Source: an uncultured Blautia sp.
Lineage (GTDB): Bacteria > Bacillota > Clostridia > Lachnospirales > Lachnospiraceae
Reading direction: 5' to 3'
DNA length: 15,696 bases
NCBI GenBank assembly: GCA_900547615.1
Contig: URHH01000052.1
Span: forward strand, 1 to 15,696
The position numbers were made by a program, and so were the translations under genes. Positions 6,549 to 13,434 of the stretch are shown in pieces; positions within the stretch are counted from its first letter, which is position 1, and the number at the start of each line of letters is the position of its first letter. The notes under the pieces were generated by a model. The model was given only the letters and a program-made list of their open reading frames with translations. It was not told the DNA's origin and made no database searches.

Positions 6549-6905
6549 ATGACAAAGACAGAGATGAGGATACTGGAAACCTTATGGAAAAGTGAAACTC
6601 CTTTATGTGCCGGAGAAATTCTGGAACAAAATCCGGACATAAAGGAGGTTACCCTTCGTACCGCATTAAAAAATATGCTGAAAAAAGATTTTATTTCCGT
6701 GGACGGCATGATTCAACGGACAAAAAATTATGCGAGAACTTTTAAGGCAAATGTAACATCAGAGGAAATTTTATATCATAATGCGAAACAGATAACAAAT
6801 CTTTCTTCTTTCGCGCTTATATGCACATTATTACGGGAAGAGACGTTTTCAATAAAGGAATTGGAGATTTTAAAAGAAGTTATAGAGGAAAAAATCCAAT
6901 TATGA
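6549..6905 (+). CDS. BlaI/MecI/CopY-like winged-helix regulator
   Basis: A probable DNA-binding repressor of 118 residues. The N-terminus, MTKTEMRILETLWKSETPLC, followed by AGEILEQNPDIKEVTLRTAL, KNMLKKDFI and a basic KNYARTFKANVT segment, has the length and pattern of the BlaI/MecI winged helix. In those proteins the same region reads as helix, helix, recognition helix (VTLRTALKNM here) and wing. The C-terminal half (about 78-118) is short and helical and would serve dimerisation. No BlaR/MecR-type sensor protease or beta-lactamase is nearby; instead it overlaps an MNT gene by ATGA (6902-6905), so it probably regulates the MNT/HEPN pair and itself. The ribosome site ahead of ATG 6549 is weak (GCAGG about 6534-6538), which may keep expression low. 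Confidence 0.78.
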   Translation: MTKTEMRILETLWKSETPLCAGEILEQNPDIKEVTLRTALKNMLKKDFISVDGMIQRTKNYARTFKANVTSEEILYHNAKQITNLSSFALICTLLREETFSIKELEILKEVIEEKIQL

Positions 6906-7288
6906 TAGTAGGATATAGAAAGAATCGAACTGCTTCTTCTGCCATTCAAGAGAGAAGTCAAAATTCTATTAATTATGCTCTCAGAGTTATTAAAAATTCA
7001 GAAGTAGCTCCATTTGTAAAAAAATTGTATTTGTACGGAAGTTGTGCAAGAAAGCAGCAGACATATAGCAGCGACGTAGATCTTTTTCTTGAACTGATTT
7101 CGGATTTTGACATAGAAAAATATAAATCGGAGATTATTCGGCTGAAGGGGGCAGTTGTACCAGCAGATATAAATATGCCGGAAGTAGATTTAAAAGTGGT
7201 TATTGGAAATTCGTGGGAAGAAAATAAAATGCTATATTATAAAAATGTAAAAGAGGAGGGGATAGATATATGGAGAATTCCTATCTGA
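6902..7288 (+). CDS. Minimal nucleotidyltransferase (MNT, DNA polymerase beta fold)
   Basis: A 128-residue nucleotidyltransferase. It has the family's active site in order: LYLYGSCAR with G46-S47, SSDVDL with metal-binding D58 and D60, and EVDLKVV with the third aspartate D96. All three acidic residues are present, so it should be active. In MntA-type antitoxins this fold transfers AMP from ATP onto the partner HEPN toxin and silences it; here that role is inferred from the neighbouring HEPN gene. The start ATG 6902 lies in an ATGA overlap with the regulator's stop, which implies coupled translation; an earlier in-frame ATG at 6821 would overlap the regulator by 85 bases and is rejected. Its 3' end overlaps the HEPN gene by 19 bases, so the two proteins are probably made in fixed proportion. 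Confidence 0.88.
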   Translation: MIVGYRKNRTASSAIQERSQNSINYALRVIKNSEVAPFVKKLYLYGSCARKQQTYSSDVDLFLELISDFDIEKYKSEIIRLKGAVVPADINMPEVDLKVVIGNSWEENKMLYYKNVKEEGIDIWRIPI

Positions 7289-7701
7289 GATTTGCTGAAA
7301 ATGATTATTCATTTTTCCGGCAGGCATATGACAACGGTAATAAGGGTGGACCGTTGGCTGCTCTTGGGCAAAATATTTGTGAACGATATTTAAAACATAT
7401 CGTATCTGAATACGCATATCCGGAAAATAGAAACGATGAACACGAAAAAGAAAGTATTTTAAGAACGCATAGTTTACACAGGCTTATAGCATATATTCAG
7501 AATGAAATGAAAATTGATGTTCCAGAAGAAATGGAAGATTATCTGGAACGGATTGATGGTTTCTATTTTACAACGAGGTATCCGGGAGATGATAGTTTTC
7601 TTCCGACCGAACGTGATATAGATAAAACAAATCGAGCGGTAGAGGCTGCAAGAAAATTCACTTATGAAATTTGCGAAAGTATGCAGGCAGACACGAAATA
7701 A
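7270..7701 (+). CDS. HEPN-domain protein, partner of the MNT gene
   Basis: A 143-residue all-helical protein of the HEPN (PF05168-like) group. Evidence is the N-terminal FAENDYSFFRQAYDNG, the helix LAALGQNICERYLKHIV, the RTHSLHRL segment (65-72) at the place of the family's THDLxxL motif, and FYFTTRYPGDD (98-108) near the end. In toxin HEPN proteins an R-x4-H pair cleaves RNA; R65 and H70 have that spacing, but they sit in the THxL segment and not where the catalytic pair normally lies, so toxicity is uncertain. No tyrosine stands two residues after the histidine, unlike the modified RX4HXY site of HepT. It overlaps the MNT gene by 19 bases and is followed by a strong terminator, so it ends the operon. 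Confidence 0.85.
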   Translation: MENSYLRFAENDYSFFRQAYDNGNKGGPLAALGQNICERYLKHIVSEYAYPENRNDEHEKESILRTHSLHRLIAYIQNEMKIDVPEEMEDYLERIDGFYFTTRYPGDDSFLPTERDIDKTNRAVEAARKFTYEICESMQADTK

Positions 7702-7718
7702 TCATATTTAAGCTGTCA

Positions 7719-7752
7719 ACACTCACAGAGTAAAATCTGTGGGTGTTTTTTT
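7719..7752 (+). terminator. Intrinsic terminator after the HEPN gene
   Basis: ACACTCACAGA (7719-7729) pairs with TCTGTGGGTGT (7736-7746), 11 base pairs with one T-G, around a six-base loop, followed by seven T (7746-7752). It isolates the MNT/HEPN operon from the next promoter. Confidence 0.92.
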
Positions 7753-7783
7753 GTGTGAAAACTGTATATTTGTACAATAACAC

Positions 7784-7813
7784 TTGAAATTCAGGGGGGG
7801 GGTAATGTATAAT
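7784..7813 (+). promoter_or_regulatory. Promoter with a nine-G run in its spacer (candidate phase-variable promoter)
   Basis: TTGAAA (7784-7789, 5 of 6 to consensus) and a perfect TATAAT (7808-7813) are 18 bases apart. Half the spacer is a run of nine G (7794-7802). Slippage in such runs during replication changes the spacer by one base at a time; with eight G it would be the optimal 17. This is the layout of known phase-variable promoters such as Neisseria porA. It lies 66 bases before a lipoprotein gene that heads an ABC transporter operon. Confidence 0.75.
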
Positions 7814-7878
7814 GATGATAAAAATAGTGTGGGGCAAATTTAAAAATATGTAAATATTATCAATGTGGAGGTGTGAAA

Positions 7879-9411
7879 ATGAAAAAAACTTTGATTTTGG
7901 GAATGCTTTTGTTTCTCGGTCTTTGCGGGTGTGCAGAAACACCGGAAAAAGAGGTGGTTCTTTCCAAAACAGAAGGACTGCCGGATGGCGCTGCCGCGGA
8001 GAAATCGGAGGAAAAGAAAAAAATTTCCGTTCCGGAAAAATGGGAAGAAACTATTTCTGAAAATAACGGGGCGGTAACGGTGGAGGCAAAAGGGGTAACG
8101 ATTTCTGTTCCGGAAGTAAAAAACACGCCTATAACTGAGGTGAAGCGGACTGCATTTGGAGAGGAACAGTTAAAGAAACTGGCAGATTACTTCCGTGGTG
8201 ATAATGTCATTCAGGAACCCTCTCCTTTGGCAAAAGACGAGGCTCAGGCGTATGTGGAAAAAATTCAAAACAGAGAAGGAGCTTATGGGAACACTTTTCT
8301 GGAAGAAGGCATGAATGCCACAGACCGGTTGTTGAATCTGAAAAAGATTCTGGAAACACTTCCTGATGAGAAGATGCAGACCGCGGAAATAAAAGATCCG
8401 GCATTTGGTCCTTATAAAGAAGATGCATACGAAGCGATGTTGAGCGGTGGAAATGAGGAATATATGCAGGAGACCTTTGGAGACTGTTTTTTCTCAGCGG
8501 AAATCCCGGGAAAGGACGGCAAAAAAGCAAGAATGTCTGCGGTAAAATATGACGCGGAAAAAGGGTTAAACGGAGGATTTTTCTATATAGAAGGCGGTGT
8601 GGTTACAGAAGATCAGGTACAGAAGGCAGCAGATATGCAGGAAGAAGCACCGGAAAAATGGAAATCGGAATTTGCAGATTTTTCCGCAAAGTTTGATGAA
8701 GAAACAGAAGAGCCATCTCTTACAGAAGAAAAGGCAGAGGAAGAAATGAGAAAAGTATTGGAAGACCTGGAAATCAAGAACATGCAGGTGCGGACAATAG
8801 AAAAAGTTTTCTGGAGCCCAACGGACACAAGATGGGATTTTATGGATCCGGACTGGGAAATGGGACAGGCAGGGTATAAATTTTATATGGGCATGGATAA
8901 TGAAGGGCTTGTTTCCTACAGCCAGGCAGGCGGAACTTTTTACCAGGATTTAAGCGAAGCCGTATATAAACCTTCTTTTGCTCCGGAAGAGATCCAGATT
9001 GTAGTAACAAAAGACGGGATGAAAAGCTTTTTGTGGAAGAATATGTCCGAAAAGGGAAAGGTGATCGCGGAAAATACAAATCTTCTTCCTTTTGAAGAGA
9101 TTGCGGAAAAGCTGGGAAGCCACATGCTGGCTGTAAAAGTGGCAGTAGACAGCATTAACGGATTTGACGGCAAAGAAACTTCCAATGAATGGGAAGTAAA
9201 AAGTGTACAGCTTCAAAGCTCCTATGTTCCGGCTTACGAAGCACCTCAGAACTCCTGGCTTGTTCCTGTATGGGTGTTTGAGCTGGAAGGCTGTACCGTC
9301 AATCATTTGGACGGCGACAGGAAGGGACGGACGAAGAAGGAGACAGTGGTCTTAAATGCTGTGGACGGCGGGTATGTAAGCCCTGTACAGGAAATGGATT
9401 TTTTTAACTGA
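7879..9411 (+). CDS. Secreted lipoprotein, tentatively DUF6034-like, heading an ABC transporter operon
   Basis: A 510-residue protein that would be exported and anchored to the outer face of the membrane by a lipid on C18. The signal is short, MKKT with a hydrophobic core and lipobox LCGC (15-18). The mature part is acidic and lysine/glutamate-rich. Residues about 48-80 (VPEKWEETISENNGAVTVEA then ISVPEV) resemble the start of DUF6034 lipoproteins of Lachnospiraceae; I hold that name loosely. A glutamate-rich linker at about 273-300 divides two domains. No enzyme motif is visible. GGAGG (7867-7871) sits seven bases before ATG 7879; a GTG at 7873 is too close to it. Two permeases and an ATPase follow with small gaps, so it may be the extracellular partner of that transporter. 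Its promoter carries the G run. Confidence 0.85.
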   Translation: MKKTLILGMLLFLGLCGCAETPEKEVVLSKTEGLPDGAAAEKSEEKKKISVPEKWEETISENNGAVTVEAKGVTISVPEVKNTPITEVKRTAFGEEQLKKLADYFRGDNVIQEPSPLAKDEAQAYVEKIQNREGAYGNTFLEEGMNATDRLLNLKKILETLPDEKMQTAEIKDPAFGPYKEDAYEAMLSGGNEEYMQETFGDCFFSAEIPGKDGKKARMSAVKYDAEKGLNGGFFYIEGGVVTEDQVQKAADMQEEAPEKWKSEFADFSAKFDEETEEPSLTEEKAEEEMRKVLEDLEIKNMQVRTIEKVFWSPTDTRWDFMDPDWEMGQAGYKFYMGMDNEGLVSYSQAGGTFYQDLSEAVYKPSFAPEEIQIVVTKDGMKSFLWKNMSEKGKVIAENTNLLPFEEIAEKLGSHMLAVKVAVDSINGFDGKETSNEWEVKSVQLQSSYVPAYEAPQNSWLVPVWVFELEGCTVNHLDGDRKGRTKKETVVLNAVDGGYVSPVQEMDFFN

Positions 9412-9445
9412 TTTTTAATGACTGAACAGAGAAAGGGGGAGGGAA

Positions 9446-10219
9446 ATGAATGTCCTGAAAACGGAACTGAAACGAGGGATCTGTTCCTGGAAATTTGCAG
9501 GGAGTGTATTTTTAATCCTGCTCATGGGACTGGCAGGTGCGGGAGAGAGCTTTTCCGTGGCAGGATCTTATCTTCAAATGGATGGTTCGCTTGCCGGACT
9601 GAAACAGGCAGGCTGGATCCTTTTGCAGGGGGCTTCTCAGTCGGATCTGTTTTTGATGGCAGTGTCCATGACAGTTGCTTTTTCGTATGCCTCTGTATTT
9701 TACGAGGAAGCAGAAAACCGATTTGTGCTGATGAGCCTTTCCCGCACCAGTTATAAAGCATACATTGGAACGAAAGTATTTGTGACCGCTTTTTCCGGGG
9801 GATGCTGCGTCATATGTGCGTTTTGTCTTCAGACGATTTTCTGTATTTTTACTGCGTTTTCCTCCGGAGCGTTTTTTGGAGAGTTTATGGGGTATCTGGG
9901 ACAGCATATGCTTCTTTCCCTGGTACAGTGGGCAGGACTTGTCGCATTGAGCGGGGCTTTCTGGGCAGTGGCAGGTGGAATTTCCGCCGTAGTGATGAAA
10001 AGCCGTTATATGGCATATATGGCACCGTTTATTTTGTACTATATTCTCTCTGAATTTCAGAGCCGATACTATCCGGAATTGTATTTTTTAAGTCCCAGGG
10101 AATGGGTGGCGTCGAAATATCTTTCGGTGGGAGTACGGTATGGGATTTTGACAGTTGCAGTATGTCTGGCAGGCGGCATATATGCAGTAGTGATGCGAAG
10201 GAGGGTTGCTCATGTGTAA
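9446..10219 (+). CDS. ABC-2-like membrane permease (first of two)
   Basis: A polytopic membrane protein of 257 residues with about six hydrophobic segments, near 16-34, 66-84, 108-135, 155-178, 188-203 and 232-250. It has the profile of an ABC-2-type permease with no cytoplasmic enzyme domain. The N-terminus MNVLKTELKRGICSWKF is typical of these subunits, in which a short basic helix precedes the first membrane segment. GGGGGAGGG directly precedes ATG 9446. The lipoprotein stop is 34 bases upstream, and the second permease overlaps its 3' end by eight bases, so all belong to one operon. Substrate is unknown; related exporters move peptides, antibiotics or lipids. Sequence similarity to named permeases is weak by eye. 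Confidence 0.82.
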   Translation: MNVLKTELKRGICSWKFAGSVFLILLMGLAGAGESFSVAGSYLQMDGSLAGLKQAGWILLQGASQSDLFLMAVSMTVAFSYASVFYEEAENRFVLMSLSRTSYKAYIGTKVFVTAFSGGCCVICAFCLQTIFCIFTAFSSGAFFGEFMGYLGQHMLLSLVQWAGLVALSGAFWAVAGGISAVVMKSRYMAYMAPFILYYILSEFQSRYYPELYFLSPREWVASKYLSVGVRYGILTVAVCLAGGIYAVVMRRRVAHV

Positions 10220-11108
10220 ATGGAAATTGGTGTGGAAGTCTGCCATGTTTCATCTGCGGCAGGAAATGAGGAACCCACGATTTCTTTTGTCCTTTGTCCT
10301 GGCATTTGTGCTCTGCCTGATGCTTTCCGATAAGGCGGTGTTCTTTGCGGAAAGCTACGGAACTTCCATGCAGGTGTTTGAAACCTTTATCCTTGCCTTT
10401 GGAGACGGGAAATCGATTATGCTCTCGACATTGCTTTTAATCTTCCTTTTCGCAGATCTTCCGGTAAATAACCAGCTAACCCCCTATTATCTTACAAGGA
10501 TCACAAAAAATATATGGATCTGGGGACAGCTTTTATATGTATTTCTCATTACCGTTTTTTATGTACTGTTCCTGCTTCTTGTAACCTGCATCATCTGCGG
10601 TAATATTTCTTTTGTGGGAAATATGTGGAGCGAGACAATGGCGCTTCTCGGTTATTCCGGGGCGGGACAGAAGATTGCCCTTCCTGCCTCCTTAAAAACA
10701 CTGGAAGCAACCTCGCCTTATCCCTGTGCTGCCGTGATTTTTCTCCTGATTGCCGGTTATGCTCTTGTAAATGCGACTATGCTGCTTGCATTCCGCCTGG
10801 GGAAACGTCCGGCTCTTGGAAGTATCAGTGTATTTCTCTTTAACTTGTTCGGACTATTTTTAAATCCGGAGATTTTTATGAAATTGTTTCACTTTCCAGG
10901 TACGGTGGAATATAAAGCACAGGTGATCACCGGGTGGATCTCCCCGTTAAATCATGCCACTTACTACATGCACAATTTCGGGTATGATTATCTTCCCAGG
11001 ATTGGGACGAGCCTTCTTTTCTTCTGCGTGATGATTGGCGTAAATATTCTTATCATAAAACGGGAGATGAAGCATTTTGAATTTCTGTTTGTGCAAAAAA
11101 GCGAATAA
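10212..11108 (+). CDS. ABC-2-like membrane permease (second of two)
   Basis: A 298-residue polytopic membrane protein with about six hydrophobic segments, near 26-42, 75-90, 114-135, 177-199, 209-224 and 270-287. The start MCKWKLVWKSAMFHLRQEMR shows the basic amphipathic N-terminal helix of ABC-2 permeases. ATG 10212 lies seven bases after GGAGG (10200-10204) and overlaps the previous gene by ATGTGTAA; a TTG at 10206 is too close to the ribosome site. The ABC ATPase starts 19 bases after its stop. With the preceding gene it probably forms a heterodimeric membrane channel driven by that ATPase. Substrate and direction are not evident, though the lack of a solute-binding protein of classical type favours export or an envelope task. 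Confidence 0.82.
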   Translation: MCKWKLVWKSAMFHLRQEMRNPRFLLSFVLAFVLCLMLSDKAVFFAESYGTSMQVFETFILAFGDGKSIMLSTLLLIFLFADLPVNNQLTPYYLTRITKNIWIWGQLLYVFLITVFYVLFLLLVTCIICGNISFVGNMWSETMALLGYSGAGQKIALPASLKTLEATSPYPCAAVIFLLIAGYALVNATMLLAFRLGKRPALGSISVFLFNLFGLFLNPEIFMKLFHFPGTVEYKAQVITGWISPLNHATYYMHNFGYDYLPRIGTSLLFFCVMIGVNILIIKREMKHFEFLFVQKSE

Positions 11109-11127
11109 CCGTAAAGGAGAGATATAT

Positions 11128-11772
11128 ATGGGAAAAGCAGCCATTGAGATACAGGGGGTTACAAAATATTTCGGAGAAGAGATGATTTTAAAAAATATCA
11201 CACATACATTTGAGTCGGGAAAGATTCACGGCATTGTGGGAATGAACGGTTCCGGAAAGACGGTTCTTTTGAAGTGTATCTGTGGTTTTCTCCACCCGTC
11301 TGAGGGAAAAATCCTGGTGGAAGGAAAGTGGATCGGAAAAGAAACGGACTTTCCCGAATCTCTTGGAATGATCATTGAAACTCCGGGATTTCTCCCCAAT
11401 CTGTCCGGCAGGGAAAATTTAAAAATCCTGGCATCTTTAAGAGGGAAAATCGGAAGAGAAGAAATACAAGAAGCAATGCAAAAAGTAGGATTGGATTTTT
11501 CTTCCAGAAAACCGGTGAAAAATTACTCTCTTGGAATGCGGGAGCGTCTTGGGATTGCACAGGCGATCATGGAAGACCCGCATATTATCATTCTGGACGA
11601 ACCGTTTAACGGGCTTGATAAAAACGGGGTTCAGGAAGTGTACCGGATCATTCAGGACTTGAAGAATGAACAGCGCACCATTTTACTTGTCAGCCATAAC
11701 CGGGTAGATATAGAAACACTATGCGATACCGTCTGTGAAATGGAGCTTGGAGTTTTGCGCAGGATTTTATGA
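11128..11772 (+). CDS. ABC transporter ATP-binding protein (BcrA-like)
   Basis: The ATPase that powers the two upstream permeases. The 214-residue protein has all core motifs: Walker A GMNGSGKT (38-45), signature YSLGMRERL (133-141) in place of LSGGQ, Walker B IIILDEP (153-159), D-loop GLDKNG and the switch histidine H190 in LLVSHN. The MIIETPGFLPNLSGRENL stretch (81-98) resembles bacitracin/lantibiotic-type exporter ATPases (BcrA group), where E replaces the usual Q-loop glutamine. There is no extra C-terminal regulatory domain, and the protein ends shortly after the last core strand, a bit short for the family. ATG 11128 has AAAGGAGAG ahead; the in-frame ATG at 11077 lies inside the permease gene. 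A terminator follows at 11798. A role in peptide or antibiotic export or resistance is possible. Confidence 0.93.
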   Translation: MGKAAIEIQGVTKYFGEEMILKNITHTFESGKIHGIVGMNGSGKTVLLKCICGFLHPSEGKILVEGKWIGKETDFPESLGMIIETPGFLPNLSGRENLKILASLRGKIGREEIQEAMQKVGLDFSSRKPVKNYSLGMRERLGIAQAIMEDPHIIILDEPFNGLDKNGVQEVYRIIQDLKNEQRTILLVSHNRVDIETLCDTVCEMELGVLRRIL

Positions 11773-11797
11773 AATGAATTGCTCGTTTATAGAACGC

Positions 11798-11849
11798 AAA
11801 GACAGAATATTTTATCGGAGAGAAAATCGTTAAAATCTTCTGTCTTTTT
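11798..11849 (+). terminator. Intrinsic terminator of the lipoprotein/ABC operon
   Basis: AAAGACAGAA (11798-11807) pairs with TTCTGTCTTT (11838-11847), and inside it ATTTTA faces TAAAAT, followed by a T-rich end. It closes the four-gene operon. Confidence 0.85.
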
Positions 11850-11931
11850 ATGTGATTTTATGATAAAATCGAAAAGAATAAACAAAGGTGAAGGAATCAT
11901 AATTTAAATAAATTACAATGGAGGCAATAAG

Positions 11932-13197
11932 ATGGGTAAAAAACAAATCAGCGGACAGCGTCAGATGGATTTTGTCTTAAAATTTAATTATATCAGAGAA
12001 GCAGGAACCCCCACAGAGGAAAAGGCGGCTTCCCTGATCCGGGAGGAATTAAAAAGCTTTGGCATGGAAAGTGTGCTCTCTGAGTTTACCTTTGATACCT
12101 GGGAGATCAGAAAGGCAGAGCTTACTGTTACAGAGCCATATAATAAAACGTATCAGGTAACCGGCTATCAGAGATGCGGAAGCACGGCAGAAGAGGGTGT
12201 GGAAGCAGAATTCCTCTATGTGGAAAACGGAGACGACATCAGCCTTTCCCATGCGGCAGGCAAAATCGTTATGGTCAATGAAATCGTGCGAAAAGATATG
12301 TATCTGAAGCTTTTAAAGGCAGGGGCAGCAGGCTTTGTCAGCATCAGCGGCTCCCCGACAGATACGGGAGAAGATCGGATTCCAAGGGCGGCAGCTATTC
12401 CCCAGAAGGTATATGAAACCTTAAATGAAAAAGAACGGATCCAGGGTGTGGGCATTCATTATCTGGACGCAGTGGAAATGGTTACTGAGGGAGCAAAAAG
12501 AGTCCGTCTTACCCTTCTTCAGGAGGAAGTGACCCGCACCTCCCGAAATGTGGAGGCAAGGATCCAGGGAAGCGACCGTGCAGATGAGATCCTTACGCTT
12601 ACCGCACATTATGATTCTGTTCCGGAGGGGCCTGGTGCTTATGATAATATGGCAGGAGCGGCTATTATTATGGAAGTCTGCCGTTACTTAAAGGAACACC
12701 AGCCGAGAAGGACCGTGGAGTTCGTATGGTTTGGTGCAGAAGAAAAGGGACTTCTTGGAAGCCGCCATTACATTAAGCTTCATGAGCATGAGCTTGCAAA
12801 ACACCGCTTTAATATGAATGTGGATCTGGCGGGCCAGCTTGTGGGCGGCAATGTGATCGGCGTGACAGCGGATCCCTCTGTTTGTTCTATGCTGACTTAT
12901 CTTGCGGCTGAGACAGGCATCGGCATGACAACAAAGAACCAGATCTGGGGAAGTGATTCCAATACCTTTGCGTGGAAAGGAATCCCGGCTATGACTTTAA
13001 ACAGGGACGGCTTCGGAATGCATACCCATTACGATACGGTCAATCTTCTTTCCGCCTGGTCTCTTGAGAGAAGCGCAAGACTTCTGGCACATATTGCGGA
13101 AAATCTTGGAAATATTGACAGCATTCCATTCCCGCAGGAGATACCTGAGGAGTTTAAAAAGCAGCTGGACGAATATTTTGGGGTTACTTACCAGTAA
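11932..13197 (+). CDS. M28-family zinc aminopeptidase with a PA-like insertion
   Basis: A two-zinc exopeptidase of 421 residues that would remove N-terminal residues from peptides. Metal and catalytic residues appear in family order: H226 and D228 in LTAHYDSV, bridging D238 in GAYDNMAGAA, E270-E271 in FGAEEKGLLGS, D298 in MNVDLAG and H366 in HTHYDTV. Residues about 85-195, between the N-terminal lid and the catalytic core, have the look of a protease-associated (PA) domain. There is no signal peptide or membrane segment, so it is probably cytoplasmic and used in peptide turnover. GGAGG (11920-11924) is seven bases before ATG 11932. It stands alone, bounded by the ABC operon terminator and its own downstream hairpin. 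Only a weak -10-like GATAAA was seen ahead of it, and no convincing -35. Confidence 0.93.
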   Translation: MGKKQISGQRQMDFVLKFNYIREAGTPTEEKAASLIREELKSFGMESVLSEFTFDTWEIRKAELTVTEPYNKTYQVTGYQRCGSTAEEGVEAEFLYVENGDDISLSHAAGKIVMVNEIVRKDMYLKLLKAGAAGFVSISGSPTDTGEDRIPRAAAIPQKVYETLNEKERIQGVGIHYLDAVEMVTEGAKRVRLTLLQEEVTRTSRNVEARIQGSDRADEILTLTAHYDSVPEGPGAYDNMAGAAIIMEVCRYLKEHQPRRTVEFVWFGAEEKGLLGSRHYIKLHEHELAKHRFNMNVDLAGQLVGGNVIGVTADPSVCSMLTYLAAETGIGMTTKNQIWGSDSNTFAWKGIPAMTLNRDGFGMHTHYDTVNLLSAWSLERSARLLAHIAENLGNIDSIPFPQEIPEEFKKQLDEYFGVTYQ

Positions 13198-13204
13198 AGC
13201 CTAA

Positions 13205-13249
13205 GAGCCAGTCAGCGGTGTGCATGTTTTGCTTACCGTTGACTGGCTC
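13205..13249 (+). terminator. Long hairpin after the peptidase, likely terminator
   Basis: GAGCCAGTCAGCGGT (13205-13219) is opposed by ACCGTTGACTGGCTC (13235-13249), 15 pairs with one G-U, around a 15-base loop. The tail GGTTTGATTTGATTTG is T-rich but not a clean T run, so it may be a weaker or two-way terminator. Confidence 0.7.
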
Positions 13250-13396
13250 GGTTTGATTTGATTTGAAGAACTTCTTCCCGCAGTACCTTATTATAGTATA
13301 TCTTATTACGTTACGTCACAAGCACGTGTTTCGAAAAGATTTTTATTGTCTTTTTGCTTCCGGAAAGAATTAGACATAGGATTTTTTGGGGATCTT

Positions 13397-13405
13397 TGTT
13401 ATAAT
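13397..13405 (+). promoter_or_regulatory. Extended -10 promoter of the AAA-ATPase gene
   Basis: TGTTATAAT has a perfect TATAAT (13400-13405) with the TG dinucleotide one base ahead, the extended -10 form that needs little -35 contact. No good -35 lies at 17 bases; TAGACA at 13371-13376 is too far. The gene starts 30 bases downstream. Confidence 0.7.
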
Positions 13406-13434
13406 ATAACCAACAGAGAAGGAGTGTGAATGAC

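Noticed and set aside
6549..6905. Beta-lactam resistance locus, because of the BlaI/MecI-like gene.
   Set aside because: No BlaR/MecR sensor, beta-lactamase or PBP gene is nearby; the gene is coupled to MNT/HEPN.
7462..7479. R65-x4-H70 in the HEPN protein as a certain ribonuclease active site.
   Set aside because: The spacing fits, but the residues sit in the THxL segment common to the PF05168 group, so the match may be accidental; I report it only as uncertain.
8950..9306. Minus-strand open frame of 118 codons opposite the lipoprotein.
   Set aside because: No ribosome site or motif; explained by purine-rich codon use on the coding strand.
9512..9907. Minus-strand open frame of 131 codons opposite the first permease.
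   Set aside because: The plus-strand frame encodes a clear membrane protein with a ribosome site and operon spacing; the antisense frame is basic and has no recognisable pattern.
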